Assembly (NCBI GenBank): GCA_903813345.2
Contig: CAIIXF020000010.1
Location: 17,371,181-17,435,180, forward strand
DNA length: 64,000 bases
Direction: 5' to 3'
Origin: Owenia fusiformis
Lineage: Eukaryota > Annelida > Polychaeta > Sabellida > Oweniidae
Of the stretch, positions 32,882 to 45,000 are shown one piece after another. How positions within the stretch are numbered: the stretch's first letter is position 1; every line of letters begins with the position of its first letter. The translations under genes and the position numbers were made by a program. Under the pieces are notes generated by a model that saw only the letters and a program-made list of their open reading frames with translations, made no database searches and was not told the DNA's origin.

Positions 32882-33963
32882 TTTAGATTTTCGGCTATAT
32901 TTCCGACGACTAATACAATGATACTGCTGATTGGCTAATATTTAGAAAATCTTGTATTGGCGATTTTCATTGGTTTATTTTATGATACTGCTGTTATGTG
33001 AACAATCAAATATTCCGAATAAAAGTTTGTTCGTACTTTAAATACTACAGCTACCTCCTGGGCTGTGGACTTATTCCACGATTGTTTGGGTGAGTTATTG
33101 ACTTCAATGCTTAATTAATTCCTTTATACACTTTATTTTACATATTTCATGCGCGTTGGTGCGTCTGCACCTCCCCTATTCGAGCCAATAGTATTCCCAG
33201 GTCTTCACGTTGCTGAGAAAAAGAGCTAAAAATGGTTTAGTCATGCTGTTTATGGGCATTTCTAATATTTGGTCTGTTAGCTTCTGACACAAGCTCATCT
33301 GCTTTAAGAAAAGCATTTCAGGTCATAACCAGAGCTAAGTTTACCTTTGCTAGACTGACTCAAGTAAGCTTTACGGCTTTGTGAACACGGGTGTGAACAT
33401 TAAAAGTCAATTTTGGAAAAGTCAATTTTTACCTCCTGTTTTGTTTCAATGGGAGAGGTTTCTTGAAAATTATTCCGACTTTGGAGACCTTTAACTTTTC
33501 AACGTGAAAAACCAGTCATCAATTTTGTATTAGATATTTAAGTGATCAAATCAAGTTCAATTATAGAACTCGGATGGATGGTTATTTTATCACTAACTTA
33601 CGGCAAACTTACCATTTCCTATTGGGTTACACGAGAATGTCAATTTTCAAAAATGCATAAAATTTGTCATAAATTTTCGACCCGTTGTAATTGGGATATA
33701 TAGGAAATAGAATCAAGTTAGACGACTTTTTTTGCATTATTTGTTTTTTCTTCGCAGGTTATGCAAAATAAATTCGAGTAGTCAAGTAAAGGGGGGGGGG
33801 GAGGTCGGTCACATAGTCGTATAGCTAGACTACAACTTGATGATGTATTACAAACACATTGAAATTAGGAGATGACATTCTTTATCGTGTTTTATTTTAT
33901 TCCTAAATCAATACAGAGATCAACTATTAAAGTCACATCGAAATACATGCATGTTTAGTCACA
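32882..33963. other. Intergenic: STOML2 promoter side and sushi-gene 3' end
   Basis: The stretch just after 32881 should hold the STOML2 promoter and 5' UTR; it contains a partial direct duplication of the word GATACTGCTG (about 32920 and 32980). At the other end, two overlapping minus-strand AATAAA signals (33901-33891) lie 60-75 bases after the sushi-gene stop codon and probably end that transcript. A pure G run stands at 33791-33801. No exon is seen between. Confidence 0.55.
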
Positions 33964-36900
33964 CTATGGTGCGGGTGCTTCTTGTATGCATCCGGATGCT
34001 TCTTGGTAATCACACCACTTGATGATGGGATGGAAGAATAGATTAGAGGGGCAGATCTTGTGGAACAAGTCACCCTCTAAGGAGTAATGGTAGAAGTACC
34101 GACAATTCTTCGTGTCGGGAATTAATCTTTCATAATCGGTCAGGTTCTCTCCAATGGGGATATCAATCTCTGAAATAAATCGAAAACAAACACTGAGCAA
34201 TAGCAAATCTCTAAAAATATACAAAGCATATTGTACAAAAAGGGAAATGTAGTGCCGCCTATATTTGACATCAGCCAAAACATAAATTCAGAATGTCATG
34301 AAAGTGTCCAGATTAAAATGTCTACCATCAATTCCTTCATTTAATTACTTTATTTTATTTAATTGTTCCCCTTTCCCGGCAAAAACATACGCATACTATC
34401 TACATCGTATGAATTAGCCACGTTTTTTAAAACATGATGATGACCATTGACCATTGGAAAGTATACTGACCAAGTCCAGCCACACACGTGGGCTGTTCAC
34501 CAGACCATTCCAGCGTATCATTCAAACACTTCCGTCTGTGGCTACCAAGAAGGGTGAGAGTCGGGAAGCATTCGAACTCGGTAACATCATCAATACCTTG
34601 TAAACCCTCTGGTCCAACGATGAAGCCGAATAGCGGTGCTTCTAAGATGGGGCATTGTTTATCTGGAGATACCGAAATGTGAAAATGAAAATCCAGGAAT
34701 AAGAACCTATAAACTGTGTACACTTACGTGGAGGCTTCGAAAACACCCATTTAGTACCATTTGCATTTTACAGTTTAGATCTAAACTCTGCACTCAGGGT
34801 CCTCATTAGGAGCAGAATGTCAGTTTTCTTCAAATTAGCAATAAAAGCGATAAAAGATAATTCGCAATTAATAATAGCGATATTTTTGCTAATGCTAAAA
34901 TAAGGTTCCCTGATGTTGAAGTTTAGGATTTGGATCATTTTTACACCATAGAATTTTGATAACCCTATGAAAAACGAGAAATGTAGCGATACATTTAGTT
35001 ATAATGGCGATATTATCACGATCAGCTAATGACACGTGTCAGTGTCTCCTGTTAATGTAAAAGAAACTAATTGTAGCCTACTTACTGGAAAGTCTGATGA
35101 ATTCGTCAGGAGTAACACATTTTGGATCAGGTCCAGACCATTCGCCACTTGACAAACAAGACCTCTCATTTGACGGGAAGGCACTTAAGCCGCGCTCACA
35201 GTCGTATGTAATAATATCTCCGGCATCGTAGGCCTGCTGCGAGGGTGTAATGGTACCATAGTCACAAGGTGCTGGATGGTAACATCGTAACGCTGAAATG
35301 AAAAAGGATTTTCGACAAATATAATTACAACTAGACAAATTGATATAAACCGATTGGGAACAATTGTTGAGGTCAGGAAACAAAATTTCTTATTTAGACT
35401 CACCGAGTGAACTATTTGGATTCTTTTCAAATATTGAAAACTTTTTGAGGCCCGTACGCGCGTTTATTCAAACGGTCAAAATACTGCCCATTAATATGCC
35501 CAAAATGAAAAAATATATTTGTCATTATTGCTACATTCATGAATACTCACGCTGGCATATCGGATCAATGGTCTGTAAGTTACATTCTCCGCGACCACGC
35601 TGGGGGCACACCAAGGTTATGATGTTGCTCCAAGCGTCACCAAGGCACTTTCTTGGATGGGCAGGGATAACCTCATAATTCTCCTGGCATACGATAGTTG
35701 CAAAGAAACCTTCCTCGAACCCTTGTCGTAGTTGTTGCCTTGTGGGTATGTAGAGGGGATCGAACCTGTCGGGGGGTTCATACAGGATGCCCTCGGCGTT
35801 GGGTGGGAGATCCGTTATCGGTGGGCATCTGCTGTACGCACCTGCATAAAAGTTTGAGTATCAATTGAGCAGCATTTGGCATATCCTATTCATATTACTA
35901 GGACGAAGAAAGATCCTTAGAAAATCTTTCGTCGTGCTTTAATTTTTAGCATAGCCTCGTAAATCGGAATCTGGAATATGTGGGTTAATTTACAACAAAA
36001 CAAAACAATTACTAGGAAATAAAACAAACGTTTACTGAAAAAACTGATGTACTCCATATCGATCTTTGATGTTTATATTTCTTCAATCTAACGTGCGTTT
36101 CAAGGACATAAGCTTACATTTTCGGGTCAGAATGCCATGTTTTCTGAACACATACGTTGTTTGTTTGTAATTCGGTCCTTTTAGATCACTTCTTTATACA
36201 ACGGAACTAACAAACCGTTTCACCAATATAAATTGTATAAGGGGGCGAGCATCATATTTTGGTTAACCTTTTTTCAGAATTCTTTGAACCAGAGTTTACG
36301 TGGAACACACGCAGAGAAATGTTCTTAGTAAAAAGGTCACATTGCTCCTGATCGAATGGTCCATCCCTGTAGGTTATGTTGACGTAAGCATGTACGTACA
36401 TTTCTATTTGCAACATTCATTAAGAAGTGCGAAGAATGGATCATACCAAAAATTATACCATGGGAACGGATATTACACCAATATCGACAGCTTTAACAAC
36501 AAGCTATCTCAAGACTGGGTTCAGCACTGAACCTACAGATGACACAATACTAGACAGATTCAAACGCTATGTTGAAGCATCTCCTGATAAAGAGGCACTT
36601 GTCATTGCTGATGTTGATACTGTGAAACGTGAAGCTATAAGCTTCAAGGACTGTGACGATCTATCTGATAACCTTGCTGCAAATTTAATAAAAGAAGGCG
36701 TTGAAATAAACGATGTGATTGCTATATTGATGCCCAATTGTAAGGAGTTTATCGTGAGCTGGTTGTCCTTGCTGAAGTGTCATGCATACCCCGCCTTTGT
36801 TTCGTTCAATATGAGAAAGGGCGATGATTTGAAAAATGTTTTAAATGAACTAAAGGCTGTTGGCGTAATTCTTCACACAGGTAGATCTGAGGGATTTTAT

Positions 36901-39900
36901 AGAATCATCAAAGATGTTTTTGGTAGGCTTCTGGATTTTAAACAAGACCCAGATGTCCCGAATCTGAAGTTCGTAGTCGCTATAGGGACCTGTCTTGATG
37001 GAGCATTACCGTACATCAATATGGTTAGGACAACAACTGAACTAGAACTTCAACCCTTGCATGAACGTGTCGCTACTATTACAATGGACAGCCCTTGTGC
37101 GATTTTACAAACATCCGGGTCATCGGGTCATCCTAAACTCGTAGTACATCGCCATTTCGGCATGGTCAATAGTTTCAATTGTGTAGCAATTCGTCTTAAT
37201 ATGTCATCAAGCGATCGTTATTTTTGTGACCGTCCAATGACATGGGGTGCTGGACTGTTCGGTCTGGCCGTTGCTTGTATTGTCGGGTTGACTGTCATAA
37301 CTGTTGATACAACAATGTCGGTTGCTGGACGAGATATCCACTCGATCTTACAAATAATTTCTAAGGAGAAATGCACAAGGGGCCTGATGATGCCCTATAT
37401 GTTGTATGACATGCTGGAACTACCATCCGTGAGAAAATATCAGCTGGATGCTTTCACAAAATTCTGGACGAGTGGACAACGTATACCAAATGCCTTACTT
37501 GAGGGGGTCAATAAAACATTGCCCAAAGCCAGCATGATTATTGGGTACGGATCAACGGAAATGCTATGGGTATCTAGCCAGTTGTATAATGTAGCTTCAC
37601 AAGTTGACCAAACTGGTACGATAGGCTATCCATTCCCTGGGTTTGAAATTAAGATCACGGATGGAGACGACAAGGTGGTGCCCATAGGAACGCCTGGTAA
37701 TATTAAACTAAGAAGTTACCAAATGTTCACTGGCTACTATAACGATGACAAGAAAACAAAAGAGAAAATGAAAGATGGTTGGTTCGATGTAGAGGACTTT
37801 GGGTACCTCACAGAAAAGGGATATCTTGTCTTCATAAGCAAAACTTGTGACATGATAAAACGTGGAACTGTTCTTGTAGCACCAGCGAGCGTAGAAAACG
37901 TCATTCTGAATCACCCAAGCGTTAACAACGTCATTGTAGTGGGGGTTCCTGATCCTAGACTTTACGAGGAGCTATGCGCATGTGTCATACTCAACCATGG
38001 CGACACTACTACGGAAAAAGCTATTGTTGATTTCTGTAATGAGAACCTCACTGAACAAACCCTCGATGGGCTCGCACTCACACCAAAATTTGTCATCATA
38101 ATGGAAGAGTTTCCGAGGCTTCCAAATGGTAAACCTGATAAAACTACTCTAAAGAAAATAGCAGCAGATAAGTGTGCTATTTAACCCTAAAAGGAGTCCA
38201 ACTTGGCTGCATATTGAGACCCGGTATTGAGATCATAGTTTTTTGCTCAAGATGTCGTCTTGTTCTATCCCACTGACAATGACAAGGCATATTACGTACA
38301 GTAGATGCAACACTGTTTAATCTATTATATCTACAGGGCTCTATATTTCAAATGGAGTCAAAGGCTGCAAGTTTAGAGCTTTTAAATCATGATGATGGAC
38401 GATTGGTAAATGTCATACTCTTATTTAAATCAGTCTTGGAAGTTGATCAAACATATGCATTGATCTTTTTCAATCGCCCTTCCTTACTTTATTAAACCTT
38501 AGGCATTGGATCGAATACAATGGTTTTGTTTAACAAACGGTTCAAATGTGTTTTCCACGCGACCCGGATCAGTATACCCTGCTCTAGTATTAAAAAATCC
38601 AAAAGCAACAAATCTTTATAATAAATAATCATTGTTGGAACATAACACAGGAATATCTGACATGCCTCGAGCACTGATTTATTTATTTATAGGCCTACAC
38701 AGAATGTGGTTAATGTAAAACATAGATATTATTGAAGTAAGGTATATTCTATGTATATGGTTTATAATATATTATTATAAACATGAAAAACGACGAAACG
38801 AAGAATGAATGACTACGGCATAGCAAAGCCTACAATTAGAAACCATCAAGGTTCATGTTTCTAAGTCACAGTCCCGTGGCAACTAAGCACATTTAATAAC
38901 ATCTCAAATATTTCCATTTACAGAAAAACCGGTACACACCAGGCTAATCTGAACACATACCAATCTGAACACTTATTTGGTCCTATTTTTCCTCCCATTC
39001 ACTCCGGTAAAGATTAAAAGGTGGATTGGATCGAGTGGATTGGATTCATGTAAAAGGTGGATTGGATCGGGATTCTTCAAAATATGGATTTTCCTTAAAA
39101 TAATTTAAATTGATCTCCCATCAGACGATTAATGCTCTCCTCACTTCCACAATGTCAAATAATAGAATATTATTTTGCTTGGGTAGGCTGGAAAGGTGAT
39201 CTGATACACAATCTTATTCATTCCAAGGGTAATTTTAGACATTTCACAAATCATAAGGCAGACTTTTGAAGTCAATTCAAACAGAACATGGCAGAATGTC
39301 TTGGGAACACTCACACGTCAATTTGAATGAGAGCTCTTATCTACAGATCTTTGTTTATTATGTCTTTCTAATGTTGATTTACAAGGGAGAGCAGTTGAAT
39401 ACTTTAGAGTATCTATCAACTAATTGAAGATGTATTTGTCATTGCTTTGTCGATTCCTTAAAGGGGCCCATGTAATCACAAAATACTTTAGGCTGGAGGA
39501 AATTGCCTAAAGGGAGATCAACTAAAAAATCCATATTTTGAAGATTCCCGATCCAATCCACCTTTTACATGAATCCAATCCACTCGATCCAATCCACCTT
39601 TTTATCTCTACCTTCACTGCCCAGAAATCCTGAAATGTGGACACCTCCCAATTTGAACAATGAACAGTCATATTTGAAATATTAACCTGTCTAATATGAA
39701 TACATTTCATAATATATCTCATGTTTCATACGAAATTGGTAATATTTCTTATCACTCAATGTTTGATTATGATATCCCACCTTTCGGGAAACAAGAAACG
39801 GGGAGAACAATATCGTACATAAAAATAGCAGTGTGGGCTTGATGACCCAGAAAGAAAGATGACCACCGAAAAGGTAATCAGTTCTAGAACTTCTTACCAT

Positions 39901-41040
39901 GTAACATGTGTAATAATTTGAAGTAAATCCGTTCAGTGGTTTGCCTGGAATCGCCATGACAAGATTTATCTAAGAACTTCCAAAATGGCTGCCAGAATGC
40001 ACGATGGTTGCCGAAAAGTTAATCAGCTCTAGAACTTCTTACCATGTAACATGAAAAGTTAATAAGCGTTAGAACCTCTTACCATGTAACATGTGAGAAA
40101 ATTTAAAGTTAATCCGTCAAGTGGTTTTCCTGGACTGACGTGATGACAATATTTATCTATAAACGTCCGAGATGGGTGCCAGAATGCAAGATGGCCGCCG
40201 AAAAGTTAATCAGCTCTTGAACTTCTTACCACGTGGGCATGTGTGAAAATTTGAAGTAAATCCGTCAAATGGTTTTCCTGGAAACGTGATGTCAAGATTT
40301 ATCTAAACACTTCAAAGATGGCCGCCAGAATGCAAGATGGCCGCCGAAAAATCAATCAGCTCTGGATCCTCTAGAACTTTTTATCATGAAGTAAATCCGT
40401 AAAGTGGTTTTCCTCGAATCGTGATGACAAGAAAGTGAGACGCCGCCCGCTCGGCCGGCGCCCGCCCGTGAAGCTGACAATATCGTATTGTACCTCTTAC
40501 GTACGACAAAAACTTTGAATGGTGTCAATCGTAATTTATTTTTTAATCCTAGGTCTTTCTAACATGACTAATAAATTCATTCGAATCAGAAATTCAAATT
40601 TTTGAAATGCCATAAAGCTATGTGGTCAATATAAGAATTTTACTGAGAATGTGTTCACATTTCAATGTTTTGAACTAAATCCAAAAAACCATCAGTAAAA
40701 TCTAAACGACTAAAAGATCATACATATTAGAATTTAATAACATCGCTAATTATACAAGTAGAAGAATAATTTTCCAATCAAAGAAACAAAGGTTTTTGAA
40801 TGCCCATATATCAGTATTAAAACGCATATGAATCATTGACGATTTCCATCCTCAAAACAAAAGACTGCAGAATGTATTCACAAACTTTCGGAATGGTATC
40901 TTGAAACCATGTGTTTCAGAGGAAAATGTCTCAATTTCAAAACATGAGAAATTAATTCAAACAAAGTACATTAATGCGGTATACTCACGTTCTATACATG
41001 AGAGAAATAGAAGAATCATCCATAGTTGTGAACGCGCCAT
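33964..41040 (-). CDS. Secreted sushi and chitin-binding-2-like protein, 5 exons, 315 aa
   Basis: A secreted modular protein, not matched to a named gene. Exons in transcript order: 41040-40989, 35841-35551, 35292-35086, 34662-34471, 34169-33964; they sum to 948 nt, all joined in phase 1. Exon 1 encodes a signal peptide (MARSQLWMILLFLSC) ending at a GTGAGT donor. Exon 2 (about residues 18-114) is a long, atypical sushi-like module; exon 3 (115-183) and exon 4 (184-247) are sushi/CCP modules with CLSSGEWSGPDPKC and TLEWSGEQPTC endings. Exon 5 holds a peritrophin-A-type module with FFHPIIKWCDY. Such mixes of CCP and chitin-binding domains occur in invertebrate immune or matrix proteins; the role here is unknown. 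Only four of the six peritrophin cysteines are present. Exon 1 is about 5 kb upstream, beyond the opposite-strand acyl-CoA synthetase gene, and is the least certain exon. Confidence 0.8.
36436..38184 (+). CDS. Intronless acyl-CoA synthetase-like (ANL superfamily), 582 aa
   Basis: An adenylate-forming enzyme expected to activate a carboxylic acid, probably a fatty acid, with ATP and CoA. Visible motifs: phosphate-binding loop TSGSSGHPK (residues 226-234), YGSTE (371-375), the ribose-binding Asp region as DVEDFGYL (Asp454) where most members have TGD, and the C-terminal lysine region NGKPDK (Lys566). Length is normal for the family. The start is the ATG at 36436, in a good context (AGAATGG); an in-frame TAA stands 15 bases upstream. 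It has no introns, unlike every other gene here, and lies antisense within intron 1 of the sushi/chitin-binding gene. AATAAA occurs at 38620-38625. It could be an old retrocopy that stayed functional; the open frame is intact. It resembles ACSF2/4-coumarate-ligase-like members most, but substrate cannot be read. Confidence 0.88.
   Translation: MDHTKNYTMGTDITPISTALTTSYLKTGFSTEPTDDTILDRFKRYVEASPDKEALVIADVDTVKREAISFKDCDDLSDNLAANLIKEGVEINDVIAILMPNCKEFIVSWLSLLKCHAYPAFVSFNMRKGDDLKNVLNELKAVGVILHTGRSEGFYRIIKDVFGRLLDFKQDPDVPNLKFVVAIGTCLDGALPYINMVRTTTELELQPLHERVATITMDSPCAILQTSGSSGHPKLVVHRHFGMVNSFNCVAIRLNMSSSDRYFCDRPMTWGAGLFGLAVACIVGLTVITVDTTMSVAGRDIHSILQIISKEKCTRGLMMPYMLYDMLELPSVRKYQLDAFTKFWTSGQRIPNALLEGVNKTLPKASMIIGYGSTEMLWVSSQLYNVASQVDQTGTIGYPFPGFEIKITDGDDKVVPIGTPGNIKLRSYQMFTGYYNDDKKTKEKMKDGWFDVEDFGYLTEKGYLVFISKTCDMIKRGTVLVAPASVENVILNHPSVNNVIVVGVPDPRLYEELCACVILNHGDTTTEKAIVDFCNENLTEQTLDGLALTPKFVIIMEEFPRLPNGKPDKTTLKKIAADKCAI
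39005..39615. mobile_element. About 610-bp inverted-repeat element
   Basis: Arms 39011-39094 and 39525-39607 are inverted copies, each holding two copies of GGTGGATTGGATCG; the middle is unrelated. It lies in intron 1 of the sushi gene, 3' of the nested acyl-CoA synthetase. No frame for a transposase. Confidence 0.65.
39885..40435. repeat. Tandem repeat, about 140 bp x 4, with AAGATGGCCGCC motifs
   Basis: Four units share CAGCTCTAGAACTTCTTACC, then AAATCCGTCAAGTGGTTTTCC, then ATTTATCTAA, then GCCAGAATGCAAGATGGCC. The second unit contains an internal partial duplication. The array ends in a very GC-rich tail (40438-40475). Copies of AAGATGGCCGCC resemble the YY1 core site. Confidence 0.7.
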
Positions 41041-42074
41041 GTTGGTAGTTATGGAGTCCTTTTTGCCACCTTTCAAACACACCAATAGCTATACAAATTG
41101 CTTGATAATCAATGAACAGACTTGAAACTCTAAATAACATTTTTCTTTTCCCTGTATACAAATCCTATGTTATAAAACCTGAAAATAAATGCTACATTTG
41201 ATGAGGATTTGAATCTAGTAGAATGTGAAATGTTCAATGATATTAGCGGAATCTTTCTGATTCATTACAAAACATGTTGCGCTTAAGGCACTTGTTTATT
41301 GTTTTCTCAATGTACATAGCATGTCTTAATGTGCTTTCTAAAGGCATAGAGTATTTCGTAAAACAATCTTGTCCATTATCTTGCAAAGAGACATTGTACT
41401 ACTGATCATCTTTAGTTTGTCCATCTCATCCATTGATTACCATCATTGATCTCGCCAGAATGTTTCACCTCTTTTGGTTAAAATATCTCAATACTGTATT
41501 TCACTCCTGTGGCATAGTTGGAACAATTTTCCCTGCAATTTTCACAAGGTACCTATGTGCAACATCCAGTTTGACAATAATGTTACTCAACCTTTATTAT
41601 GTTAAACGTTATCAAAAATATATACATATTGAAAAAACTCCTAGTAGTGTTAAAGTCATAATCTTATCGCTGAAACATGCCGAATTCAATAAAAGTTTCA
41701 GATTAAAAGACAAACTGCTGCTAATATATAGCATGTGTATGTAAAATGTGTATGTAAAAATATTTGGCGAATGGAAATCAACGTTTACACTGTCTATCCC
41801 TTCTAATTATTTGAATTAAAAATTTCTTTCCATGTGCTTGGATACAATTGCTGATGTCATCAAAATATTTTTCTTGGCATTGAAAATATTAATATATCTA
41901 GGAGATATTTCAATGTCAATATTCATGTATATATGGGGAGACATAAGATTTTACATCAATTCAGAACATTTTTCATTAAGAATTGAGCATTACAGTAAAA
42001 TGTGTGATTGTTCAGCAGTTTTATCGTGTCGGAAATATTACAGTAGATATGGCACTTTTCCCTCATGTTCTAGA
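41041..42074. other. Intergenic between the sushi gene and the thioesterase gene
   Basis: No exon is supported. A 103-codon open frame at 41433-41744 on the plus strand has no domain or splice context and is AT-rich; I treat it as chance. The part next to 41040 should hold the sushi-gene promoter, and the part below 42074 the thioesterase 3' UTR, with possible minus-strand AATAAA near 41597-41592. Confidence 0.5.
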
Positions 42075-45000
42075 TCAAGCTGGCATGTAGTCCAGTTCAT
42101 ACAATGTATTGGATACGAGGTCGCATAATTTCTTTTTAGTGTCCTTATCCTGAAGGTAAAAATGTCCTCCATTAAATTTCACTTGTTGGAATGGCCCAGT
42201 TGTCACTTCAGACCATTCTGTAAATAGAGGAACATAATGAAGTTAGTTCAGTCTAATAGCTGGCCCCCTCACTCCCAGAGTGAACTGGTATCATCATAAG
42301 GGATGACGTTTCCTCTCCCAAAGTGTTGCCCCAGTGAATGTAAAAATTGATGTTTGTTCTTTTCAAGCAAATGTATCACTTTTTCATTATAAGGCCTGTT
42401 TAGCTTTATGATTGACAAACGGTGGGTTGACTTACGTTTCACAGAACTGTCTTTAAAGACATCTTCTTTTCCTATGCAGATGGTGAGAGGACAGCTTAGT
42501 GGTCTGTTGTCTGCATCTATGCTGTAACTACACATAAAGATTCAGGTAATACATGCACTTCATTTAAACAAGCAAACATTCATGAATCGGTTCCAAACTG
42601 TTTGCCTCAAAAATGAAATACATTTGAAAATGGACAATGGTACCACTTTGTAAGTCAAAAAAATGATAAGTATTCCAGAATTTCTTACACCATCGCAAAA
42701 TATTTTGGTCCATTTTGAGCTTTCAATTCACATTTTTTCCATTACAGGAAACCAGTAACATGACAGATTTACATACCTTAGTTCACTTAATAAATTATAT
42801 TCACTCTTAAGGTATGGAAAAATCATCTGCATTAATTGTTGGTTTTCGAATATCTCATCTGGCGTACCACCTGAAAATGTAAAGAAATTATGAGAAATAA
42901 ATGCACACGCACACAAGTACATCTTATGTAAATTGAATCTGTTCATTAAACTAAATCTGACCACAATTATGAAATACAGTGAAACGTGTATAATCTTAGC
43001 AACACTAGGAAGTCATAAGTGTTCAGAATAGCAGGTGTTCACATTTCAAGGTTTCTTGGTCAATGGAAGAATACAAATTGGGACTGGGAAAAAGTGTTCA
43101 AATTTCTTTTAACAATTTTGGAAACCAGATCTTTTAATTAATCTTTATCAATGGTGTGATTATGAAAACGGTGTATAACAGTTTTTTTCATGTACCTAGC
43201 TTTTTCAACATCTGGATAAATTCCTCTTCTGATTTGACAGCAATTTCTTTTTGTCTTTGTTTGAATTCATCTGACTGAAAAAGAACTTAATGAGATACAT
43301 GTCTACCATGTTAATGCAAGAACAATGAATGCCCAAATGAAATGCTAAAAGAGCTGAGGCATACCATAGCAGAGATCCTATTGGATATCTTTGTATGTTT
43401 TGGGCTTGGGGTATGGACAAAGTTATTTTATCCTTAAGACTTAAACCATGACTCCCCATGATATTAAACAAAGTCAGTACCAAATGTCAGTGTCAGTGTG
43501 ATAACATACATGTATTAGATCTGTTGAACAAGGTTGTTTTATAGAACCTGGAATATATATGAGATACTCATGACACAATGGGTGTTTAGGTGTGCAATTA
43601 ACCTCTTGAATCTCAGGCTCTACAATCAGTTGAAACCAGAGAATTCATCATTTTTGCCACCTTTTGACATTTTACCACATACCTATACAACTTTAGATGC
43701 TCAACTTAGTAAAATTAGACGGCAGAGATCATTTCTACTCATTTTGAAACACTTTTGGTGTAAATTGGATGAAAATTGTTCAAATAAGAGCAATTTTTTG
43801 AGAAAAATTTTGTGACGGTCAAGGTCATTTCTGAGGTGACGATATATCTCGTCACTCCAGGTAGTCAAGAGGTTGAAGAACTTACATGTATAGCAGCACA
43901 ACCGGATATAAACATGTGGACTGGCTCTATATTATGCTGCGATCTCAACCTTTCTGCCACAAGGAAAGATAGGAGGCCCCCTAAACTGAAAACAACATAA
44001 ACAGAAAATATTATAAATACTGGTAACCCATGGGCATAGCCAGGGGGGTGCGATTGCATAATAAATCTTATTTTTTGGCTTGTTTATGCCACAATCGCAC
44101 CCCCCTGACTGAAAACCGAAATTCTGTTGGCGATCTATCTAACCAATATCTTATGTTACCATTGTAGTGAGCCCCAAACAAAAGAAGAACTTGGTCAGAA
44201 CACCCTAATGTTACCAAGTTCATAGAGTCAAAGTCCCTTATGTTACCACAGAATTAAAAAGAAGTACTAATGTTACCATGGACTAAGAGTAAGTCTCTGA
44301 TAACACCATGGACTTTGAGCACGTCCCAAATGTTGTAAATAAGTCCCATAATGTTACAATGGACTTCAACAGAAGTTCCTAATGTTCACCTAGGCCTTAA
44401 TACTTGCTTACATCAATGAATATCGTACATATATCAATATCAATGGTAGAAATGCATTCCCTCTTTCTATCTTCTAACCCAATTTATAAGCCCTGCAGGT
44501 TAAGAGGGAAGCAAACAAGGAATGGACAGGAAATTTTTATTAATCAAGGCATTTGGATTGCAGTAGGTATAATTACTATCACTTGAGCACTGGACTTCAA
44601 TTCCACTGTTTCAATTTTAAAGTTTGAATCCCTCTGTATATGTGTCTACTATGGGCTCAACATACCTGTGTCCAAATATTGCAAATGGTTTGTCTGATCT
44701 ATCTGCTATAGCTGCAACAGTCTCTGTAACCATTTCTTCAACTGAGTTGAATCTATTCAGGAAATAGTTGTTGTTTTTTCCTCTTCGTCTCAAAGCAATT
44801 ACTGCAACAAAATAACTTCATAACTTTTTTAATGTCACAAAAAGTAAAATAAAAAGCTTGATTTAAAACGTAAGCATTTTAGTAAATGTTTATTTAGGCT
44901 TGTGACTATAATATTGAACTATGTACATCATATCTCAATACTTTACCATTTTAATATCATATGTTAATTTTTATACATGTAACAGTTTGCAATTATATAT

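Noticed and set aside
33791-33801. G homopolymer, and similar C or G runs at 48490 and 52739
   Set aside because: Simple homopolymers prone to assembly length error; no flanking structure to suggest function.
36427-36435. Upstream GTG start that would give the acyl-CoA synthetase 585 aa
   Set aside because: Nuclear genes of animals start at ATG in nearly all cases; the ATG at 36436 has a good context and the added three residues have no support.
41433-41744. 103-codon open frame between the sushi and thioesterase genes
   Set aside because: AT-rich, no domain, no splice-consistent neighbours and no family resemblance; expected by chance in such sequence.
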